Below, one piece after another: positions 1-4,882 of a DNA stretch of 6,735 nt; position 1 is the first letter of the stretch, and each line of letters begins with the position of its first letter. Location: the NCBI GenBank assembly GCA_002506745.1, contig DAYE01000017.1:40363-47097 (forward strand), written 5' to 3'. Source of the stretch: Euryarchaeota archaeon UBA33. GTDB taxonomy: Archaea; Thermoplasmatota; E2; DHVEG-1. Below the pieces are notes generated by a model that worked only from the letters and a program-made list of their open reading frames with translations, was not told the DNA's origin and did no database searches. The position numbers were made by a program, and so were the translations under genes.

Positions 1-10
1 AAAAAAAAAA
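1..10 (-). terminator. oligo-T terminator of the beta-helix gene
   Basis: Ten A residues on the plus strand give a T10 run on the minus strand, 23 bases beyond the TAG stop of the beta-helix gene. Archaeal RNA polymerase terminates at such U-runs without needing a hairpin, and no stem is seen here. The run reaches the window edge and could be longer. Confidence 0.6.
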
Positions 11-32
11 GTTATTGGAGTATTTACTTTGT

Positions 33-977
33 CTATGGTATAGGATTTGGGGATGTTTGTGCTCTAAGGTCAAATTGTGGCCATGGTACTCGTAATGCAG
101 GGAAAATGTTCGCCTGGAATATCCCAAATATGACATAAACAGGTGATATTCCTACCTTGTTACTCCAGTAGTTATCATGCCAATAATTTAGACAGTTCAA
201 AAATGTCGCTTGTTTGTCATTGTCAATGAAATTATTGAAGGTTAATTGATTTACGTAGGATCGTATAAGGAGCATCCCGTAGTCTATTTGAGTATCTTTG
301 ATTTCATTTTGTGTAATGGTATTTGAATTTGAGACGCTCATTTGAATCCCATGAGTATTATTGACAATATGATTCATAGACACAGTACAATAAGTCGAAA
401 ATTCTATTAGGAGTGCCCAATCATTATCGATGATCATATTTTCTTGGATTTGATCGGTCTCAGAATAGTATAACTCGACTCCGTGATGGTTTTGTGTAAT
501 GGTATTATAAGAAACCACAACGGATCTTGAATATTCCATATAGACACCTGCATGTCTGCTACCACTGTGTGTGATAGTAAAACCAGAAATTTTCACTGGT
601 GCATCTTGGTTTTCAGTATAGACTGATATTACGTTATCATCACCGGCACCATAAACAACTGGTTTTCCTGTGTCAGAACCTGTGCTATATTCCGTATCTT
701 TTCCGTCCAATTCTATGGATTTCTCAATTATTACAGTTTCTATATACGTTCCACTATACACCTCGATGGTATCACCAGATGAGGCGTTATCGATTGCAGC
801 TTGGATCGAGGTGAAGTCTCCATCTCCTTCATCATCAACAATCCAAGTCACTTTAGATGACTGTTCGTAACCATTTTTTCCTTGTTGTTTTGATACTCCA
901 ACAGGAAGTACACTTGCTCCAAAAGATATCAGTATTAGTCCAATAACAATATATCTTATTATTTTTTTTTCGCTCAT
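33..977 (-). CDS. Secreted NosD-like right-handed beta-helix protein
   Basis: Predicted extracellular protein of 314 residues. Residues 1-30 form a signal peptide: a lysine-containing start (SEKK), a hydrophobic core from about 6 to 26, then a polar region. [20 protein letters not shown] segment follows at 45-63, the usual entry to a NosD/pectate-lyase-type beta-helix in archaeal surface proteins. From about 125 to 260 there are imperfect turns of the type N-x-I-x-x-N-xx-G-V/I, for example near 158-166, 179-186 and 202-211. The C-terminus has the family's NYW...PYVI-like end, here NYWSN at 269-273 and PWPQFDL at 298-304. No PKD, dockerin or C-terminal membrane anchor is present, so it should be released or held non-covalently. 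The ligand is unknown; relatives bind or cleave polysaccharides, or act in copper insertion (NosD), and no catalytic residues can be assigned. The ATG at 977 is preceded by a GGGGGA-type Shine-Dalgarno stretch. Beta-helix class is sure; function is not. Confidence 0.88.
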   Translation of the reverse strand: MSEKKIIRYIVIGLILISFGASVLPVGVSKQQGKNGYEQSSKVTWIVDDEGDGDFTSIQAAIDNASSGDTIEVYSGTYIETVIIEKSIELDGKDTEYSTGSDTGKPVVYGAGDDNVISVYTENQDAPVKISGFTITHSGSRHAGVYMEYSRSVVVSYNTITQNHHGVELYYSETDQIQENMIIDNDWALLIEFSTYCTVSMNHIVNNTHGIQMSVSNSNTITQNEIKDTQIDYGMLLIRSYVNQLTFNNFIDNDKQATFLNCLNYWHDNYWSNKVGISPVYVIFGIFQANIFPALRVPWPQFDLRAQTSPNPIP

Positions 978-1017
978 TTGTCTTCCCCCATATGTATGTT
1001 TTCCTATAGACTATCCT

Positions 1018-1033
1018 TATTTAAATGTTTTCC
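1018..1033 (-). promoter_or_regulatory. TATA box and BRE of the beta-helix gene
   Basis: The minus strand reads TTTAAATA at 1025-1018, a close match to the archaeal TATA consensus. It is directly preceded by GGAAAAC, a purine-rich BRE. Counting about 26 bases from the box centre puts the start of transcription near 995, leaving an 18-base leader that contains the G5 Shine-Dalgarno stretch at 985-989 before the ATG at 977. The internal spacing agrees, but no transcript data are available. Confidence 0.6.
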
Positions 1034-1171
1034 AGGGAATAAAACCTGTTGATCATGATTATAAGAGATAAATTTATTTATTTAATCTCAGAATGAGGAT
1101 ATTAAGAGGTTCATGGAAAAGGTTTGACAGTTTTGTGGTTTCTTACTCAATTATGTTTTGATTTCTTGTAT

Positions 1172-1200
1172 AAAAAAAATTCAGAAAAACAATCTAAAAA
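1172..1200 (-). terminator. Clustered T-runs ending the zinc-ribbon transcript
   Basis: On the minus strand three T-runs occur within 29 bases: T5 (1200-1196), T5 (1189-1185) and T8 (1179-1172). This is the typical multi-U pattern of archaeal termination, about 190 bases beyond the zinc-ribbon stop. A possible stem lies just upstream (about 1260-1249 pairing with 1216-1206). The plus-strand A8 of the same site can also be read as part of a TATA-like box. Confidence 0.45.
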
Positions 1201-1385
1201 GTATGGGAAGGAAGGGAAAAATATTAAGGGGATTTATGAAGAATAAAACCCTTCCTCCTTTTCTCCAAAAGATAAAAAGTTACAGCGGTATATAAAATTT
1301 TCTGTGATTTTTCATTACATTTGTTGCAAGATTCTGTCATATTGTCTTCTTATTCCTTTTAATGGATTTATGTTTTTATTTTGGT

Positions 1386-1571
1386 TTATGTTCTTTTGAA
1401 AAGTTTCAGAAATTTTTTGTAGATTGCTTCTGAGGAAAAAATTAAGGGTATTCCTTTGAACTGGCAGTCGTCACAGGTGTAGCCTCGTGCAAAGTACGGT
1501 AGTCGTGCTGGTACGGTGATCATCGAGTGAGTGTTTTTGCTTCCGCATAATGGGCAGGCGATTATCTCCAT
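1386..1571 (-). CDS. Small zinc-ribbon protein, function unknown
   Basis: A 61-residue protein with two CxxC knuckles, C6-P-L-C9 and C33-D-D-C36, spaced as in a zinc ribbon that binds one zinc ion. A PYFARGYTC segment at 25-33 lies between them. The second knuckle is followed by a hydrophobic strand and a basic C-terminal helix (YKKFLKLFKR, 51-60). The CPxCG...PYF...CxxC order recalls the ZPR1-type zinc finger, but the match is short and this may be coincidence. It may bind nucleic acid or a protein partner; I do not recognise a named family. The gene stands alone, divergent from hflX, with its own TATA box and a palindrome in the promoter that suggests control by a dimeric regulator. The ATG at 1571 has no in-frame upstream alternative within the expected transcript, which starts about 12 bases before it. 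Confidence 0.8.
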   Translation of the reverse strand: MEIIACPLCGSKNTHSMITVPARLPYFARGYTCDDCQFKGIPLIFSSEAIYKKFLKLFKRT

Positions 1572-1586
1572 AATCTCATCAGTGAC

Positions 1587-1598
1587 ATGTTATAACAT
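1587..1598. promoter_or_regulatory. 12-bp perfect palindrome, possible operator
   Basis: ATGTTATAACAT is its own reverse complement. It lies between the zinc-ribbon TATA box (1605-1612) and that gene's expected transcription start near 1583. A dimeric regulator bound here would block polymerase loading. An outer ACATG/CATGT pair (1585-1589 and 1601-1605) adds weaker symmetry. No regulator can be named. Confidence 0.35.
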
Positions 1599-1604
1599 AG
1601 CATG

Positions 1605-1618
1605 TATTTAAATTTTGT
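1605..1618 (-). promoter_or_regulatory. TATA box and A-rich BRE of the zinc-ribbon gene
   Basis: The minus strand reads TTTAAATA at 1612-1605, the same octamer as in the beta-helix promoter, with CAAAA just upstream. The expected start of transcription, near 1583, leaves a leader of about 12 bases before the ATG at 1571. The leader has only a weak GATGAG Shine-Dalgarno-like stretch. Confidence 0.6.
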
Positions 1619-1640
1619 GTTGCAGAACGACACATTTACA

Positions 1641-1656
1641 GGAGAATTATATAAAA
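1641..1656 (+). promoter_or_regulatory. TATA box of the hflX transcript
   Basis: TTATATAAAA at 1647-1656 follows a purine-rich GGAGAA, a plausible BRE. Transcription would start near 1677-1681, only a few bases before an ATG at 1683 and about 50 before the hflX ATG at 1730. A weaker box (CATATAT near 1668-1674) could give a start near 1697. It lies back to back with the zinc-ribbon promoter about 35 bp away. Confidence 0.5.
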
Positions 1657-1682
1657 ACCATAATAAACATATATCGTCGCAC

Positions 1683-1730
1683 ATGCCAAAAATTAAAGTA
1701 GAACGGTCTGTTATTCATCCCAGAAAATAA
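1683..1730 (+). CDS. Possible 15-codon leader ORF overlapping the hflX start
   Basis: The ORF encodes MPKIKVERSVIHPRK and ends with TAA at 1728-1730. The last base of that stop is the first base of the hflX ATG (TAATG). It begins 2-6 bases after the start of transcription expected from the TATA box at 1647-1656, so it would be read as a nearly leaderless message. hflX itself has no Shine-Dalgarno sequence, so reinitiation after this short ORF would explain how it is translated. The peptide is basic and matches nothing I recognise. ORFs this short occur by chance, hence the low confidence. Confidence 0.25.
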   Translation: MPKIKVERSVIHPRK

Positions 1731-3010
1731 TGACCTCCGAACAAAAAAAAGCAATCCTCATCTCACTTGACGACTCTACTGCAGAGATCACCCAGCTAGC
1801 AAAGACCCTTGGATACACCATCCTGAAAACATTTATCCAACATCGAACAACACCTGATGTCAATTACTACATCGGCTGCGGAAAAGTAGATGAAATAAAC
1901 GACTACTTCAATGATACCGAAGACACCATCGATCTTATCATCGTTAACGGCGAACTGAAACCATCACAGTGGTTTGCCTTGGAAAAAAAATTAGAAAACA
2001 ACGTCTCTGACCGCATCAGACTCATCCTTGCCATCTTCGAAGAGCATGCAGAACGACGAGAAGCAATCCTGCAAGTAAAACTCGCTCAATTACAATATGA
2101 ACGACCCAACGTTCGAGAATTAATCCACCGCACGAAGGCAGGAGAACACCCTGGGCTCATGGCAGGAGGAGAATATCAAGTTGACGACTACTACGAGATG
2201 ATTAAACGGCAGTCAAAGAAAATCAGAGAAGAACTCCAAAAAATCAGAGAAAACAGAGAGCTACAACGACAAACCAGGTCTCAGAGCGGTTTTTACTCCG
2301 TCTCCCTTGCAGGATATACAAATGCAGGAAAAAGCAGCTTAATGAACCTGCTGTCAGGGGAAAAAGTAAAAGTCGAAGAACAACTGTTTTCCACCCTCTC
2401 AACGACAACCAGAAGTATTTCGTCAAAAAACAAAGAAAAACAAATCCCTATCCTCCTCACCGACACAGTCGGGTTCATCGAAAACCTGCCAGCATGCATC
2501 ATCGATGCATTCCATTCGACACTTGAAGAAATCGAACTCGCTGACGTCGTCGTCCTAGTTGTAGATGGGAGCGAAACAAAAGAAGTCGTGGAAAAAAAAC
2601 TCCGCGTGTCCATAAATGAATTACGCAATATCGGTGTCGGAGCACCCATCATTATCACTCTAAACAAGATTGATCTAATCGATACAGCAACGCTGAAGAC
2701 CCTCCAAGAATATCTCGAAGACACAGGCATCATCGAGGATCACATCATCATTGTTCTCTCAGTAAAAGAACAGAAAAATATCGAAGAACTGCTCAAGACA
2801 ATTTATGATTCTTTACCTCACATGGTGAAAATAACATTCCAGCTCAATCTAGAAGAGCACTCGCAGCGGTTCATCTCTCAGCTCTATGAAAAAACCAAGG
2901 TGCTTCACATCACATATGGGCCAGTGATTACGGTCGAAGTTGAATGTAACGAAAAAATCAAAGAAAAACTCATCGCAGCCTGTCGTGCGTTAAAAGGCGA
3001 GGTTCTGTAA
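1730..3010 (+). CDS. hflX: HflX-family ribosome-associated GTPase
   Basis: GTPase of 426 residues in the usual HflX order. An N-terminal HflX domain (about 5-150) contains the YYIGCGKVDEI stretch at 46-56, which corresponds to the Y-x-G-x-GK motif. A coiled-coil linker (about 152-185) follows, then the G domain (about 188-362) and a C-terminal domain (about 365-426). GTP-binding motifs are visible: G1 GYTNAGKS at 195-202, G2 TTT at 225-227, G3 DTVG at 245-248, G4 NKID at 312-315 and G5 LS at 343-344. In bacteria HflX binds the large subunit and splits stalled or heat-damaged ribosomes; a similar role in archaea is inferred. The glycine-rich loop reads GLMAGGEYQVDD (142-153), not the bacterial GPGETQLETDRR. 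The ATG at 1730 is the only in-frame start before a stop at 1694-1696 and fits the family N-terminus. It lacks a Shine-Dalgarno sequence. The next gene begins 54 bases downstream. Confidence 0.95.
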   Translation: MTSEQKKAILISLDDSTAEITQLAKTLGYTILKTFIQHRTTPDVNYYIGCGKVDEINDYFNDTEDTIDLIIVNGELKPSQWFALEKKLENNVSDRIRLILAIFEEHAERREAILQVKLAQLQYERPNVRELIHRTKAGEHPGLMAGGEYQVDDYYEMIKRQSKKIREELQKIRENRELQRQTRSQSGFYSVSLAGYTNAGKSSLMNLLSGEKVKVEEQLFSTLSTTTRSISSKNKEKQIPILLTDTVGFIENLPACIIDAFHSTLEEIELADVVVLVVDGSETKEVVEKKLRVSINELRNIGVGAPIIITLNKIDLIDTATLKTLQEYLEDTGIIEDHIIIVLSVKEQKNIEELLKTIYDSLPHMVKITFQLNLEEHSQRFISQLYEKTKVLHITYGPVITVEVECNEKIKEKLIAACRALKGEVL

Positions 3011-3020
3011 GAAAACAAAA

Positions 3021-3058
3021 CTATTATACGCTGCATTGCATTTCAGACAAAAAGGGAG
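3021..3058 (+). promoter_or_regulatory. Ribosome binding site and weak TATA-like box before the DUF6580-DUF4430 gene
   Basis: GGGAG at 3054-3058 lies six bases before the first of two adjacent ATG codons (3065 and 3068), so either could be used. It is one of the few clear Shine-Dalgarno sites in the window. CTATTATACG at 3021-3030 is a weak TATA-like element that could start transcription near 3052. The gene may therefore be read alone or through from hflX. Confidence 0.35.
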
Positions 3059-3064
3059 TTTGTT

Positions 3065-4102
3065 ATGATGAATATGAAAAATCAGGGAAATCTACAGCAG
3101 CTGATCACAATCATAGGATTAATCCTTTTTGGGACTATCGGCCGATACGTCCTCTTTGGAATGGGAGTACAACCATTCCCGAACTTTGAAGTCATCATGG
3201 TAGTGACGTTCCTTGCAGTCATGCTCATCCGATCGCCACTGGCACTCATTGTCCCGCTTATTAGCATGATCGGCAGCGATCTTCTCATTGGAAATCCAAT
3301 ATTTGTCGGAGATCAGATGAACAGAATCGTGTTATTCACATATTCAGGATTCGCTCTCATCGGTCTCATTAGCTTGCTTAACAAAGGTCGACTCTGGGGC
3401 AGTCTCGGACAGTTCCGTCTGAAAAGCGTTGGTCTTATAGCGGGACTTGGGATTGGATCAGTCTTTCTCTATGATATCTGGACAAACATGGGCTGGTGGT
3501 ACCTGATGTATCCCCATGATGTCACTTCCCTTGTCATGGTGTACACCGCAGGGTTACCGTTCATGATGTATCATCTGATTGCAGGGGTCGTCACGTTCTG
3601 TGCGATCGGACTTCCAGTAATCCTCTATGCTGCAAAGAAACACGACCAGATGCAGCTCAGACCGTTCCCTCTAAAGATGATTCACAAGATTCCCGCGGTG
3701 CTCCTCGTCCTGAGCCTTGTCGCACTATCGTTCACAGGAACAGCACTGAAAGTCCCACAGAAAAGCGAGGTCTGGGTCGAGAAATCAGATCAAACAAGCG
3801 TTCGAATCATTATCAGTGGTGATGGCTGGACTCTAACTGACAATCTAGTCGCCTACCAAGGGGATACTGCATTTGCTTTATTGGAGCGAAGTGCACAACA
3901 AAATGGATGTTCTGTGGAATCGACTTATTATGCGCAGTTTGACTCCACACTGATCAATTCCATCAACGATGCAGTTGGAGGCACTGATGGAAAATATTGG
4001 CAGTATTACGTCAACGGGAAACTGCCTGATGTTGGTGCTGACAAATGCATCGTCATCAACGGTGACGTGCTTACATGGAGTTTTGAAGTCCCACCCAGTT
4101 AA
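3065..4102 (+). CDS. Membrane protein fusing a DUF6580/ECF-S-like domain to an external DUF4430 domain
   Basis: A 345-residue protein in two parts. Residues about 10-190 hold roughly six membrane segments (about 11-30, 41-57, 59-76, 87-106, 120-137, 160-188). They carry family marks of DUF6580, a relative of ECF-transporter S components: PNFE (39-42), LIVPLISMIGSDLLIG (61-76), YSGFALIG (93-100), and TNMGWW...MYP with AGLPF (140-166). A further membrane span (about 209-230) leads to an outside domain (about 240-345) of DUF4430 type, which resembles the C-terminal domain of transcobalamin. Its marks are FALLERS at 270-276, INSINDAVGG at 298-306, WQYYVNGKLPDVGAD at 322-336 region, and INGDVLTW at 331-338. 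Cysteines 282 and 328 may form a disulphide. A substrate-capture role, possibly for a corrinoid, is inferred only. No ATPase or EcfT gene lies in the window. A T9 terminator follows. Confidence 0.85.
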   Translation: MMNMKNQGNLQQLITIIGLILFGTIGRYVLFGMGVQPFPNFEVIMVVTFLAVMLIRSPLALIVPLISMIGSDLLIGNPIFVGDQMNRIVLFTYSGFALIGLISLLNKGRLWGSLGQFRLKSVGLIAGLGIGSVFLYDIWTNMGWWYLMYPHDVTSLVMVYTAGLPFMMYHLIAGVVTFCAIGLPVILYAAKKHDQMQLRPFPLKMIHKIPAVLLVLSLVALSFTGTALKVPQKSEVWVEKSDQTSVRIIISGDGWTLTDNLVAYQGDTAFALLERSAQQNGCSVESTYYAQFDSTLINSINDAVGGTDGKYWQYYVNGKLPDVGADKCIVINGDVLTWSFEVPPS

Positions 4103-4104
4103 GT

Positions 4105-4131
4105 AAAAAATTCTTTCCCTTCTTTTTTTTT
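4105..4131. terminator. Bidirectional terminator between convergent genes
   Basis: The plus strand has T9 at 4123-4131, about 20 bases after the DUF4430 gene stop. The minus strand has T6 (plus-strand A6, 4110-4105), about 20 bases after the prsW stop. The A6 and T9 runs can also pair as a short AT stem. The plus-strand T-run overlaps the last two bases of the prsW stop codon, so the two transcripts share one compact ending. Confidence 0.6.
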
Positions 4132-4840
4132 AACAGTTTTTTTCATCGAGCGTGCGTATCTTCTTCCGTATAAGAGTTATCGTGATAATGACAAAAAGAA
4201 ACGCGAGGGTAAGCCCTGACAGCACCCCGATGAGTTCATAGGAGACAAGAAAGTTATAGAATCCATGAAGAAAGATTGCGAGGAGGAAATAGGGTAGAAT
4301 ACCAAAGAACGAAGAATGATTCTTCATTGTTTTTCCGATCCCATATCCTGTCAATGCCGTCGCGGATGCGTGAAGTAAACAACCCCCGATGCTGCGTATC
4401 GCAATCACTAACAAAAACATGAGAAATCCCTCAGAGAGATAATTGTATCCATACAGCAGATTCTCGGTAGCAGAAAACCCTAATCCTGCTACTGCCCCGA
4501 AGATCAATCCATCCTCTAGTTCATCAAGATTTGTCTTGACTGTCCTGAGGTATAACGCAAGAGGTTTGGTGAACTCCTCAACGATTGGTGCAATGACTAA
4601 TACTAGGAGAAATGGCGTCATATCTCCTGAAGACAACGAATACTGTAATGGTAGTTCCAAAAGGATTTCCAAAATCAACGCTGCGACAACAGCGATGGTT
4701 GCACCCCAGGCGAAACAGAGAAAAATCGATAGCCATTGCTCGCGATGGCATCGTTCTGTGTTCCGGATCCATATCGTATAAATCAACGGTGGAAGAAACG
4801 AGAGGAAGACAAGAACACCCCAGGTCAGAATCGATGTCAT
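4130..4840 (-). CDS. prsW: PrsW-family intramembrane metalloprotease-like protein
   Basis: A 236-residue integral membrane protein with about seven to eight hydrophobic segments, the usual size and plan of PrsW. All conserved motifs are present: the EE-xx-K motif (PIVEEFTK, E88, E89, K92), the DGLIFGAVAGLGFSATEN block (D110, E126, N127), RSIGGCLLHASAT with H157, and FLHGFYNF with H192 and N196. PrsW is related to CAAX/ABI-type membrane proteases. In Bacillus subtilis it makes the first cut in anti-sigma factor RsiW. Archaea lack such sigma factors, so the substrate here is unknown. The ATG at 4840 sits 36 bases after the ABCE1 stop on the same strand and directly before the first membrane segment. 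It has no Shine-Dalgarno sequence, which fits either a short-leader transcript from its own TATA-like box or read-through from ABCE1. The family call is firm; the symbol is used only as a family label. Confidence 0.9.
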   Translation of the reverse strand: MTSILTWGVLVFLSFLPPLIYTIWIRNTERCHREQWLSIFLCFAWGATIAVVAALILEILLELPLQYSLSSGDMTPFLLVLVIAPIVEEFTKPLALYLRTVKTNLDELEDGLIFGAVAGLGFSATENLLYGYNYLSEGFLMFLLVIAIRSIGGCLLHASATALTGYGIGKTMKNHSSFFGILPYFLLAIFLHGFYNFLVSYELIGVLSGLTLAFLFVIITITLIRKKIRTLDEKNC

Positions 4841-4874
4841 TATCAGAAGAAAACATGTATGTGTTTATTATGTT

Positions 4875-4882
4875 TTTTAAAA
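4875..4882 (-). promoter_or_regulatory. Weak TATA-like box of prsW, overlapping the ABCE1 stop
   Basis: TTTTAAAA at 4882-4875 on the minus strand includes the ABCE1 TAA stop. Its centre is about 38 bases before the prsW ATG, which would give a start near 4853 and a leader of about 13 bases. AT-rich octamers are common here, so an operon with ABCE1 is equally possible. Confidence 0.3.

Larger units (their letters stand above)
978..1385. other. AT-rich intergenic stretch with two weak short ORFs
   Basis: This 408-base gap lies between two minus-strand genes and is clearly more AT-rich than they are. It holds the beta-helix promoter (1018-1033) and T-runs that should end the zinc-ribbon transcript (1172-1200). 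Two short ORFs face each other. On the minus strand, 1340-1224 encodes 38 residues with an early CNKC pair, 45 bases after the zinc-ribbon stop. On the plus strand, 1203-1295 encodes 30 residues, strongly basic with no acidic residues, starting 26-34 bases after a TATAAAAA box (1169-1176). They overlap, so at most one is likely to be real, and neither has a recognisable family. A purine/pyrimidine inverted repeat (1206-1216 with about 1249-1260) could form a stem in either transcript. No tRNA, C/D-box or other RNA gene could be recognised. Confidence 0.5.

Noticed and set aside
599..870. Plus-strand ORFs of 71 and 66 codons over the beta-helix gene
   Set aside because: Antisense shadows of a well-supported secreted protein.
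1050..1090. TGATCA palindrome and ATTTATTTATTTAA tract as a possible promoter or origin element
   Set aside because: The palindrome is only six bases, and a 22-codon ORF begins too close to the A/T tract to be served by it; no repeats typical of an archaeal origin are seen.
2293..2733. 146-codon minus-strand ORF inside hflX
   Set aside because: It lies fully antisense to the G domain of a clear HflX; its serine/threonine-rich, low-complexity translation is a shadow of the real frame.
3011..3064. Cobalamin or other riboswitch ahead of the DUF4430 gene
   Set aside because: The gap is only 54 bases with no conserved riboswitch core; too short for a cobalamin riboswitch.
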